From positions 1 through 14,487 of the forward strand of contig CAMPHU010000112.1 in the NCBI GenBank assembly GCA_946886065.1: DNA of 14,487 nucleotides, given 5' to 3'. The stretch's first letter is position 1. Every line of letters begins with the position of its first letter. The notes beneath the pieces are model-generated. The model saw nothing but the letters and a program-made list of their open reading frames with translations. It searched no databases and was not told the DNA's origin. The position numbers were made by a program, and so were the translations under genes. Source of the DNA: an uncultured Massilia sp. (GTDB taxonomy: Bacteria; Pseudomonadota; Gammaproteobacteria; Burkholderiales; Burkholderiaceae). Shown here in pieces: positions 1-8,523 of this stretch.

Positions 1-115
1 GCTCGATGGGGGCAGGGGCCGGCTTGGCGGGCGGATTCGGCATGTAGAGCGGGCCGGTCTGGCCGCAGCCGCTCAGGGCGATAGCCGAGAGAAGAAGCGC
101 GATAGAGGACTTCAC
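1..115 (-). CDS. lptM: LptM-like small outer-membrane lipoprotein, 3' end outside window
   Basis: The gene starts at a GTG (113-115) and 38 codons are visible before the left edge. The visible protein has a lysine-containing N-terminus, a hydrophobic stretch and a lipobox LSGC with the lipidated cysteine at residue 17. It is followed by GQTGPLYMP and a proline/alanine-rich tail. The C-G-Q-x-G-P-L-Y pattern is the signature of the LptM (YifL) family, short lipoproteins known in Escherichia coli to assist maturation of the LptD/LptE lipopolysaccharide translocon. An in-frame stop at 131-133 limits upstream extension, so GTG is the best start, although no clear Shine-Dalgarno precedes it. It is divergent from cyaY with about 40 bp between starts; lptM next to cyaY (usually with lysA downstream of lptM) is a common proteobacterial arrangement. 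The family call is from motif and context; the function here is inferred. Confidence 0.8.
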   Translation of the reverse strand, partial: MKSSIALLLSAIALSGCGQTGPLYMPNPPAKPAPAPIE

Positions 116-155
116 GATTAAAATCAGGTTTTATTGGCAGATTTTGGAGTTTAGC

Positions 156-485
156 ATGACCGAAACCGAATTTTTGGCGCTCGCCAAAAGCACCCTCGAC
201 CAGATCGAACAGGCGCTCGACCGCCTGAACGACGAAGACGCGATCGATGTCGAGTGCAAGCGCAGCGGCAACGTGCTGGAAATCGAGTTCCTCGACAATG
301 GATCGAAGATCATCGTCAACAGCCAGGCGCCCTTGCAGGAGATGTGGGTGGCGGCGCGCTCGGGCGGGTTCCACTACAAGCGCGTGGGGGATGAATGGCG
401 CAATACGCGGGATGAGTCGGAGCTGTTTGCGTCGCTGTCGAAGTATGCGAGCGAGCAGGGTGGGGCGCAGGTTTCGCTGGTTTGA
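156..485 (+). CDS. cyaY: CyaY, bacterial frataxin (iron-sulfur cluster assembly)
   Basis: This 109-residue protein has the frataxin layout. An acidic N-terminal helix (residues about 3-30, rich in Asp/Glu) is followed by a beta-sheet and the conserved core N-x-Q-x-P-x-x-E-x-W-x-A with a following GGFHY, around residues 55-75. In the family the acidic face binds iron and the protein interacts with the cysteine desulfurase IscS in the cytoplasm, modulating Fe-S cluster assembly. The length matches the usual size of about 105-110 residues. I chose the ATG at 156 because GGAG (146-149) sits 6 nt upstream; the in-frame TTG at 144 would only add four residues and would overlap that ribosome binding site. 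The gene is divergent from lptM and is followed by a GC-rich hairpin. Confidence 0.93.
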   Translation: MTETEFLALAKSTLDQIEQALDRLNDEDAIDVECKRSGNVLEIEFLDNGSKIIVNSQAPLQEMWVAARSGGFHYKRVGDEWRNTRDESELFASLSKYASEQGGAQVSLV

Positions 486-492
486 AAGTGGA

Positions 493-513
493 AACGGCGC
501 CTGAGGCGCCGTT
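493..513 (+). terminator. Hairpin terminator after cyaY
   Basis: A perfect 9-bp inverted repeat (AACGGCGCC / GGCGCCGTT) around a TGA loop lies 8 nt after the cyaY stop. The T-tract is weak (GTTGCGTT), so termination may be partial. The hairpin is seen directly; its role is inferred. Confidence 0.6.
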
Positions 514-535
514 GTTGCGTTGGATGTGTGCTGCG

Positions 536-570
536 AACCTGGGTCCCCGCCTTCGCGGGGATGACGTTGG
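536..570 (+). repeat. Palindromic REP/dRS3-like repeat, left copy
   Basis: The unit has a core GTCCCCGCCTTCGCGGGGAT, itself a stem (CCCCGC / GCGGGG) with a tiny loop, flanked by AACCTGG and GACGTT. A near-identical copy in inverted orientation lies at 618-653. Short palindromes of this GTCATCCCCGCG...GGGGAC type are scattered in many proteobacterial genomes and resemble in layout the dRS3 elements of Neisseria. It sits between the 3' ends of cyaY and mrcA, where it could also act as a transcription or RNA-end barrier. The family assignment is by resemblance only. Confidence 0.6.
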
Positions 571-617
571 TTTGAGGGCGGGGGAGCTACACACTCAGTG
601 ACTTCGGCCACGTGCGT

Positions 618-653
618 CCGAACGTCATCCCCGCGCAGGCGGGGACCCAAGTT
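618..653 (-). repeat. Palindromic REP/dRS3-like repeat, right copy
   Basis: This is the inverted partner of the unit at 536-570, differing at only a few positions (for example CTGCG against CTTCG in the loop). It begins 10 nt beyond the mrcA stop codon, so on the minus strand it is the first structured element of the mrcA 3' region. No T-rich run follows it, so it is not a canonical Rho-independent terminator. The 47 bp between the two copies shows no coding potential that I can recognise. Confidence 0.6.
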
Positions 654-663
654 GCTTTAGAAC

Positions 664-3000
<2,337 letters not shown>

Positions 3001-3028
3001 GCTGGCTTTCGCTTTATTGATCCGCCTC

Positions 3029-3058
3029 ATTATAAGGCAGCGCTATCGCGTCTGATAC
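3029..3058 (-). promoter_or_regulatory. Putative mrcA promoter (-10 TATAAT)
   Basis: On the minus strand a perfect TATAAT occupies 3034-3029. The best -35 match at 18-bp spacing is GTATCA (3058-3053), only 3 of 6 to TTGACA. Transcription would begin near 3022, giving a leader of about 20 nt before the ATG at 3000. The -10 box is seen in the sequence; its promoter activity is inferred. Confidence 0.4.
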
Positions 3059-3360
3059 TAGATCTAGGGCAACCGAACAGTGCAATATTGTCTTCCAGTA
3101 CACACCCGTTGCATGCCAGAACACAGTGATTGCAAGGGTGATCAGAGCTTGGGCGCATATGTGGCGCGCATGACGCAGTCGAGGGGTGGATAGTAATGTT
3201 CCAGTGCAGAAATTTCTTGTCGCTGGTCAACCTTATTGCTACGATTCAACGCAGTGCCTCATATATATGCACTAAATACCGGTTTTATAAGACAAATTTT
3301 CCCGAGCGGGCGTGTCAAGCGTGCCGGCAGGGCAGGAAGGGCAGCTGAGGGAGTGCGCTC
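3059..3360. promoter_or_regulatory. Divergent mrcA/pilM regulatory region
   Basis: About 300 bp has no gene that I can support. The stretch at roughly 3232-3300 is clearly AT-rich against a GC-rich background, containing CATATATATG and TTTTATAAGACAAATTTT, and is the likely site of the pilM promoter. Possible elements are TTGCTA at 3236-3241 as a poor -35 and TATAAG at 3286-3291 as a -10, but no pair has good sequence and spacing together. A TGAGGGAG ribosome binding site (3346-3353) precedes the pilM GTG by 7 nt. No obvious operator palindrome was found. Confidence 0.4.
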
Positions 3361-4425
3361 GTGATCAATCTAGGTTCCTTGTTTGGAAAGTCGAGCCCGC
3401 CACTCGCCGGTCTCGACATCAGCACCTCGGGCGTACGCCTGGTGGAGCTGGGCGATGCCGGCAAGGGTGAACTGCGCCTGGAGCGCTATGCCGCCGAGCC
3501 GCTGCCGCGCGGCGCGGTGGTGGACGGCAACATCGAAAATATCGACCAGGTCGCCGAAGCCGTGCGCCGGGTCTGGAAGAAGAGCGGCACCAAGGCCAGG
3601 CACGTCGCCCTGGGCATGCCCCCGGCTTCCGTCATCACCAAGAAAATCATCCTCCCGGCCGGCCTGGCGGAAGACCAGCTCGAAGTGCAGGTCGAATCCG
3701 AGGCCAGCCAGTACATCCCGTTCGCGCTCGACGAAGTGAGCCTGGACTTCGACGTGATCGGCCCGGCGCCGAACTCGGCGGAGGACATGGAAGTCATGCT
3801 GGCCGCCGCGCGCCGCGAGAAGGTCGAGGACCGCGTGGCGATCGCCGAGGCCGCCGGCCTGACGGCGACCGTGATGGACATCGAATCCTATGCCGCCCGC
3901 AGTGCGCTGGAACGCGCCGCCGGCAGCCGCCCCGACCAGATCGTCGCCCTGTTCCAGATGGGCGCGCAAGCCACCCACGTGGCGGTGATGCTGGGCGGCG
4001 AAACCGTCTACGAGCGCGAGCAGCCTTTCGGCGGCAACCAGCTGACCCAGGACATCGTGCGCGCCTACGGCCTGTCCTTCGAGGAAGCCGAGACCCGCAA
4101 GAAGTCCGGCGACCTGCCGGAAAACTACCGCGCCGACCTGCTCACGCCCTTCCTCGAGAACGCGGCGCTGGAAGTCACGCGCGCGATCCAGTTCTTCTAC
4201 ACGTCCACGCCCTACACGCGCATCGACCAGCTCTACCTGGCCGGCGGCAGCGCGCTGGTGCCGGGACTGCTCGACATCATCGGCGGCCGCACCCGGATCC
4301 CGAGCGCGCTGGTGAACCCCTTCGAGCACATGCTGATGGGCGCCCAGGTGCGCGAGCAGCAGCTGCGCCAGGAAGGCGCCGCCTACCTGGTGGCCTGCGG
4401 CCTGGCGATGCGGAGGTTCGGCTGA
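3361..4425 (+). CDS. pilM: PilM, type IV pilus inner-membrane-associated actin-like ATPase fold protein
   Basis: This 354-residue protein has the FtsA/actin-like fold of PilM. The first phosphate-binding loop is at about residues 17-22 (GLDIST). A middle block carries the conserved QYIPF and L-D-F-D elements (about 116-130). The adenosine loop is LAGGSALVPG, near residue 294. In the family PilM sits on the cytoplasmic face of the inner membrane, binds nucleotide and captures the short N-terminal peptide of PilN, linking the pilus motor region to the PilNOP periplasmic scaffold. The start is the GTG at 3361, with a good GGGAG seven nt upstream. It is the first gene of pilMNOPQ; its TGA overlaps the pilN ATG by one base, consistent with translational coupling. 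The length is normal for the family. Confidence 0.96.
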   Translation: MINLGSLFGKSSPPLAGLDISTSGVRLVELGDAGKGELRLERYAAEPLPRGAVVDGNIENIDQVAEAVRRVWKKSGTKARHVALGMPPASVITKKIILPAGLAEDQLEVQVESEASQYIPFALDEVSLDFDVIGPAPNSAEDMEVMLAAARREKVEDRVAIAEAAGLTATVMDIESYAARSALERAAGSRPDQIVALFQMGAQATHVAVMLGGETVYEREQPFGGNQLTQDIVRAYGLSFEEAETRKKSGDLPENYRADLLTPFLENAALEVTRAIQFFYTSTPYTRIDQLYLAGGSALVPGLLDIIGGRTRIPSALVNPFEHMLMGAQVREQQLRQEGAAYLVACGLAMRRFG

Positions 4426-5045
4426 TGATCCGTATTAATCTCCTGCCTCACCGCGAGGCCAAGCGCAAGCAGAAGCAGGCCGCGTTCTATGCCCTGCTGG
4501 CCCTGGGCGCCGCCGCCGGCGTCGCCGTGGTGCTGGCCGTGGGCGCCTACAACGCGCGCAAGCTGTCGGTCCAGGAAGAACGCAACCTGGTGCTCAAGCA
4601 GGCCAACGCCGGACTCGACAAGCAGATCGCCGAGATCAAGACCCTCAAGGAAGAGATCGAAGCGCTGAAGGCGCGCCAGCAGGCGGTCCAGGACGTGCAG
4701 GGCGACCGCAACCAGCCGGTCTACCTGCTCGACGAGCTGGTGCGCCAGACGCCGGAAGGCATGCACCTGAAGACGCTCAAGCAGGAAGGCCGGCGCGTGG
4801 TCCTGACCGGCTACGCCCAGTCCCAGGAACGGGTGGCCGAACTGCTGCGCAACCTGTCGGGCCACTCGGCCTGGCTGGAGCGTCCCGAGCTGGTCGAGGT
4901 GAAGGCCGTCACCCTGGCGCAGAGCAAGACCGGGCGCAAGGTGGTCGAGTTCACGCTGTCGGTGGCGATCAAGCGCCCGACCGACGGCGAGGAAGAAGGC
5001 CAGGACGGCGCCGCGGCGAAAAAGCCGGCTGGAGTGAAGTCATGA
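4425..5045 (+). CDS. pilN: PilN, type IV pilus alignment subcomplex protein
   Basis: This 206-residue bitopic inner-membrane protein begins MIRINLLPHRE, the conserved cytoplasmic INLLP peptide that docks into PilM. One transmembrane helix follows (about residues 20-44), then a coiled coil (about 50-85, heptad-like with Glu/Lys/Leu) and a periplasmic ferredoxin-like domain (about 98-185). The tail is charged and low-complexity (Glu/Lys/Ala). In the family PilN pairs with PilO to form the periplasmic ring connecting PilM to PilP and PilQ. GGAGG at 4412-4416, inside the pilM end, serves as ribosome binding site. The gene overlaps pilO by 4 nt (ATGA). Confidence 0.95.
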   Translation: MIRINLLPHREAKRKQKQAAFYALLALGAAAGVAVVLAVGAYNARKLSVQEERNLVLKQANAGLDKQIAEIKTLKEEIEALKARQQAVQDVQGDRNQPVYLLDELVRQTPEGMHLKTLKQEGRRVVLTGYAQSQERVAELLRNLSGHSAWLERPELVEVKAVTLAQSKTGRKVVEFTLSVAIKRPTDGEEEGQDGAAAKKPAGVKS

Positions 5046-5728
5046 ACATCGATCTGAAAGACATCGGCCCGCGCCTGGCGGAGCAGTTCCAGGGCCTGCA
5101 GGGCCGCCATCCGGGCCAGTGGCCGCTGGCGCCGCGCGTGCTGTGCGCGGCCGGCGTGATGGCGCTGGTCACCGGCCTGGGCTACTTCTTCTACTGGAGC
5201 GGCCAGTTCGAACAGCAGGAAAAAGGCGCGCGCGAAGAACAGAAGCTGCGCGACGAATTCAAGGCCAAGATGGCCCAGGCGATCAACCTGGAAGCCCTCA
5301 AGCAGCAGAAGATCGAGGTCGACAAGTCGGTCGTGCTGCTGGAAAAGCAGCTGCCGAGCAAGTCGGAAATGGCGCGCCTGCTGTCGGACATCAACCAGGC
5401 CGGCGTCGGCCGCGGCTTGCAGTTCGAGCTGTTCAAGCCGGGCCAGGAAGTGGTGCGCGACTACTACGCCGAACTGCCGATCGAGATCAAGGTCACCGGC
5501 CGCTACAACGACATCGGCGCCTTTGCCGCCGACATGGCCAACCTGCCGCGTATCGTGACCCTGAATAACATCTCCGTCATCACCGGCAAGGACGGCGTCC
5601 TGCAGATGGACGCCGTGGCCAAGACCTTCCGCTACCTGGACCAGGACGAGCTGAGCGCCCAGCGCCAGGCGCGCAAGGACCAGAAGGGCAAGAAGAAGCC
5701 CAAGAAAGCCAAGGGAGGTGCCGCATGA
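5042..5728 (+). CDS. pilO: PilO, type IV pilus alignment subcomplex protein
   Basis: This 228-residue protein has a roughly 30-residue cytoplasmic N-terminus and one transmembrane helix at about residues 32-52 (ends YFFYW). A coiled coil (about 55-100) follows, then the PilO periplasmic domain with the characteristic QLPSKSEMARLL and the Y-x-x-LPI-x-I-x-V-x-G-x-Y block near residues 140-160. It ends in a strongly basic Lys/Gln/Ala-rich tail of about 25 residues. It is the dimer partner of PilN in the periplasmic scaffold. A GGAG seven nt before the ATG gives a good start. It overlaps pilP by 4 nt. Confidence 0.95.
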   Translation: MNIDLKDIGPRLAEQFQGLQGRHPGQWPLAPRVLCAAGVMALVTGLGYFFYWSGQFEQQEKGAREEQKLRDEFKAKMAQAINLEALKQQKIEVDKSVVLLEKQLPSKSEMARLLSDINQAGVGRGLQFELFKPGQEVVRDYYAELPIEIKVTGRYNDIGAFAADMANLPRIVTLNNISVITGKDGVLQMDAVAKTFRYLDQDELSAQRQARKDQKGKKKPKKAKGGAA

Positions 5729-6267
5729 CGCGCCTGCACAAGACCGCGCCGCTGCTGGCGGCCCTGCTGCTGGCCGGTTGCGGCGACGGCGGCGTGAACG
5801 AAGTCCGGACCTGGATGAAGAAGGTCGAGAAGGACACCAGGCCTTCGGTCAAGCCGCTGCCGGCGGTGAAGCCCTTCGTTCCGTATGCCTACAATCCGGG
5901 CGCGGCCATCGAGCCCTTCAGCCAGGACAAGCTGCTGACCGAAATGGCGCGCATGGCCGAAGCCTCGGGCAGCAAGAACAAGCCGGACACCAGCCGTCCC
6001 AAGGAACTGCTGGAGAACTACCCGCTGGACACCATGCGCATGGTCGGCACCCTGCAAAAGGGCGGCGTCAGCTATGCGCTGGTGCAGATCGACCGGGCCG
6101 TGCACCGGGTCCGCGCCGGCCAGCGCATCGGCGAAAACTACGGCGTCGTCACCCGCGTGACCGACGGCGCCATCCATATCAGGGAAGTGATGCAGGACGC
6201 CACCGGCGACTGGGTCGAGCGCATGGCGACGATCGAACTGCATGACAGTAAGGAGACTGGGAAATGA
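5725..6267 (+). CDS. pilP: PilP, type IV pilus assembly lipoprotein
   Basis: This 180-residue lipoprotein has a signal peptide ending in the lipobox LLAGC with Cys19 as the lipid site. A proline-rich disordered linker (about 40-60) contains VKPFVPYAYNP. The C-terminal beta-sandwich domain (about 105-175) carries the conserved L-x-x-M-R-M-V-G-T-L start and R-V-x-x-GQRIGENYG. In the family PilP is anchored at the inner membrane, binds PilN/PilO and contacts the N0 domain of PilQ, joining the inner and outer parts of the machine. GGGAGG seven nt before the ATG, inside pilO, is a strong ribosome binding site. The gene overlaps pilQ by 4 nt. Confidence 0.95.
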   Translation: MTRLHKTAPLLAALLLAGCGDGGVNEVRTWMKKVEKDTRPSVKPLPAVKPFVPYAYNPGAAIEPFSQDKLLTEMARMAEASGSKNKPDTSRPKELLENYPLDTMRMVGTLQKGGVSYALVQIDRAVHRVRAGQRIGENYGVVTRVTDGAIHIREVMQDATGDWVERMATIELHDSKETGK

Positions 6268-8435
6268 CCCATCAAGCAATCCGTTTCGTAGTCCCTGCGT
6301 GGCTGGCGCGCGGCGCCGGCGCCATGCTGCTGGCCCTGGCCGCCGGCAGCGCCCTGGCGCAAGGCAATGCGATCGAATCGATCACCGCCAACCAGCAGGG
6401 GTCGAATGTCGTCATCAACGTGGCGATGCGCGCCGCGCCGGCCAAGGCGCCGATCGGCTTCTCGATCACCAACCCGGCCCGCATCGCGCTCGATTTCGGC
6501 GCCACCGCCAACGCCACCGGCAAGAGCGCCCAGGAGATCAACCTGGGCGACGTGCGCGGCGTGAACGTGGTGCAGGCCGGCGAGCGCACCCGCCTGGTGC
6601 TGAACCTGGCGCGCCCGCTGAACTACGCCACCGCGGTCGACGGCAAGTCGGTGATCGTCACCGTGGAAGGCTCGGGCGGCGTGGCCCAGGCCGTGAACGC
6701 TGCCGGCCTGCCGGCCGCCGCGCCTGCTCCCGCGGCCGCCAGCCGCGCCATGCTGCGCAACCTCGACTTCCGCCGCGGCGCCAACGGCGAAGGCCGCGTC
6801 GTGGTCGACCTGCCGCACAGCCAGGTGGCCGTCGACGTGCGCCAGGCCGGCAACCAGATCCATGTCGACTTCCTGCGCAGCGGCCTGCCGGAAACCCTGC
6901 GCCGCCGCCTGGACGTGACCGACTTCGGCACCCCGGTGTCGCGCGTCACCACCACTACCCAGGGCGAGAACGTGCGCATGACCATCGATGCGCAAGGCAA
7001 CTGGGAACAGTCGGTCTACCAGAGCGACACCCAGCTGGTGGTCGACGTGCGCCCGATCAAGGAAGACCCGAACCGCGTCGGCCCGGGCCCCCAGGGCTAC
7101 CGCGGCGAGAAGCTGTCCTTCAACTTCCAGAGCGTGGAAGTGCGCGCCGCCCTGCAGGCGATCGCCGACATCTCGGGACTGAACATCATCACCAGCGATT
7201 CCGTCACCGGCAACCTGACCCTGCGCCTGCGCGACGTGCCCTGGGACCAGGCGCTCGACGTGGTGCTGCAGGCCAAGGGCCTGGACATGCGCAAGAACGG
7301 CAACGTGCTGTGGATCGCGCCCAAGGAAGAACTGCTGACCAAGGAAAAGCTCGAGCTCGAGCAGCGCGCCCAGATCGCCGACCTCGAACCGCTGCGTTCC
7401 GAGATCTTCCAGCTCAACTACCAGAAGGCGGAATCCTTCCGCAACGTGTTCGGCCTGGACGCCAGCGGCGCGGCCAGCGGCGACGGCAAGAACCGCGTGC
7501 TGTCCAAGCGCGGCAGCGCCATCATCGACCCGCGCACCAACCAGCTGTTCGTGACCGACATCGCGTCCAAGATCGAGGACATCCGCAAGCTGATCCAGAA
7601 GACCGACGTGGCCTCGAAGCAGGTCCTGATCGAAGCACGCCTGGTCGAGGCCAACGACGGCTTCTCGCGCAACCTGGGCGCCAAGCTGGGCTTCGGCGAC
7701 ATGCGCGGCGTGCGCGGCGGCGACGCCGGCTACCAGATCAAGGGCAACGAGCGCATCGCCATCGGCGGCAACCTCACCGGCGTGGGCCAGGTCACCGGCC
7801 AGACCCCGGACAACGGCGACGCCTTCACCAACACCACCATGGTCAACCTGCCGGCCGCCGCCATCGGCGGCATTCCGGCCAGCTCGCTGGCCTTCAGCCT
7901 GTTCTCCTCGGCCGCCAACCGTTTCCTGAACCTGGAGCTGTCGGCGCTGGAAGCCGACGGCAAGGGCAAGATCATCTCGAGCCCGCGCGTGGTCACCGAA
8001 GACAAGCAGATCGCCGTGATCGAGCAGGGCATCGAGCTGCCCTACCAGGTGGCGACCAGCAGCGGCGCGACCTCGATCACCTTCAAGAAGGCCAACCTGC
8101 GCCTGGAAGTGACCCCGCAGATCACCCCGGACGGCAACGTGGTGCTGGAAGTGGACGTGAACAAGGATTCGAAAGGCGAGGAAACCCGCGCCGGCTTCGC
8201 CATCAACACCCAGCACGTGAAGACCAAGGTGATGGTGGAGAACGGCGGCACCGTGGTGCTGGGCGGTATCTACCAGCAGGCCGAACGCAACAGCGAGAGC
8301 AAGGTGCCGGTGCTGGGCGACGTCCCGGTGCTGGGCCACCTGTTCAAGACCACCGGCCGCGAGAACACCAAGACCGAATTGCTGGTGTTCATCACACCGA
8401 AGATCGTGACCGAGCGCAGCAGCAACCTGCGCTGA
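6264..8435 (+). CDS. pilQ: PilQ, type IV pilus outer-membrane secretin
   Basis: This 723-residue protein forms the oligomeric pore through which the pilus crosses the outer membrane. A Sec signal peptide ends at about Ala32 (ALA before QGN). Two AMIN peptidoglycan-binding domains (about 37-135 and 163-263) are separated by an alanine/proline linker. The short secretin N-terminal domain (STN/N0, about 285-355) and the N1 domain (about 380-448) follow. The secretin channel domain (about 453-714) carries VPVLGDVPVLGHLF and the final ELLVFITPKIV, both hallmarks. The AMIN domains tie the pore to the cell wall, which fits its place beside the PBP1A gene. AAGGAG (6250-6255), inside pilP, serves as ribosome binding site. 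It is the last gene of the operon, followed by a strong terminator. No truncation or missing element is seen. Confidence 0.97.
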   Translation: MTHQAIRFVVPAWLARGAGAMLLALAAGSALAQGNAIESITANQQGSNVVINVAMRAAPAKAPIGFSITNPARIALDFGATANATGKSAQEINLGDVRGVNVVQAGERTRLVLNLARPLNYATAVDGKSVIVTVEGSGGVAQAVNAAGLPAAAPAPAAASRAMLRNLDFRRGANGEGRVVVDLPHSQVAVDVRQAGNQIHVDFLRSGLPETLRRRLDVTDFGTPVSRVTTTTQGENVRMTIDAQGNWEQSVYQSDTQLVVDVRPIKEDPNRVGPGPQGYRGEKLSFNFQSVEVRAALQAIADISGLNIITSDSVTGNLTLRLRDVPWDQALDVVLQAKGLDMRKNGNVLWIAPKEELLTKEKLELEQRAQIADLEPLRSEIFQLNYQKAESFRNVFGLDASGAASGDGKNRVLSKRGSAIIDPRTNQLFVTDIASKIEDIRKLIQKTDVASKQVLIEARLVEANDGFSRNLGAKLGFGDMRGVRGGDAGYQIKGNERIAIGGNLTGVGQVTGQTPDNGDAFTNTTMVNLPAAAIGGIPASSLAFSLFSSAANRFLNLELSALEADGKGKIISSPRVVTEDKQIAVIEQGIELPYQVATSSGATSITFKKANLRLEVTPQITPDGNVVLEVDVNKDSKGEETRAGFAINTQHVKTKVMVENGGTVVLGGIYQQAERNSESKVPVLGDVPVLGHLFKTTGRENTKTELLVFITPKIVTERSSNLR

Positions 8436-8442
8436 TCACTCC

Positions 8443-8474
8443 ACCGGCCGGGTTCTCCCGGCCGGTTTTCGTTT
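8443..8474 (+). terminator. Rho-independent terminator of pilMNOPQ
   Basis: A perfect 10-bp stem, ACCGGCCGGG / CCCGGCCGGT, closes a TTCT loop and runs into TTTCGTTT. It begins 7 nt after the pilQ stop. This is the clearest intrinsic terminator in the window and separates the pil operon from the following lipoprotein gene. Confidence 0.9.
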
Positions 8475-8523
8475 ACCAAGACGAATTTACCCAAACGACA
8501 TAAACAACAGGAACAAGAAAGTC

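Noticed and set aside
144..155. Upstream TTG start for cyaY
   Set aside because: It would add only MEFS and destroy the function of GGAG at 146-149, which is well placed for the ATG at 156.
486..660. Transposon remnant or MITE around the inverted repeat pair
   Set aside because: No target-site duplication or transposase remnant could be seen, and the 47-bp interior shows no recognisable structure; reported only as a repeat pair.
3030..3230. 66-codon minus-strand open frame upstream of mrcA
   Set aside because: It has no ribosome binding site or recognisable motif, and it overlaps the proposed mrcA promoter region.
3290..3318. Perfect TTGACA on the minus strand (3318-3313) as an mrcA promoter -35
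   Set aside because: No acceptable -10 lies at 16-18 bp; the nearest TTATAA gives a 22-bp spacer, and the distance to mrcA is about 290 bp.
6138..8339. Long minus-strand open frame (733 codons) opposite pilQ
   Set aside because: Composition is biased to His, Gly, Ala, Val and Arg with no motifs; it is a shadow of pilQ.
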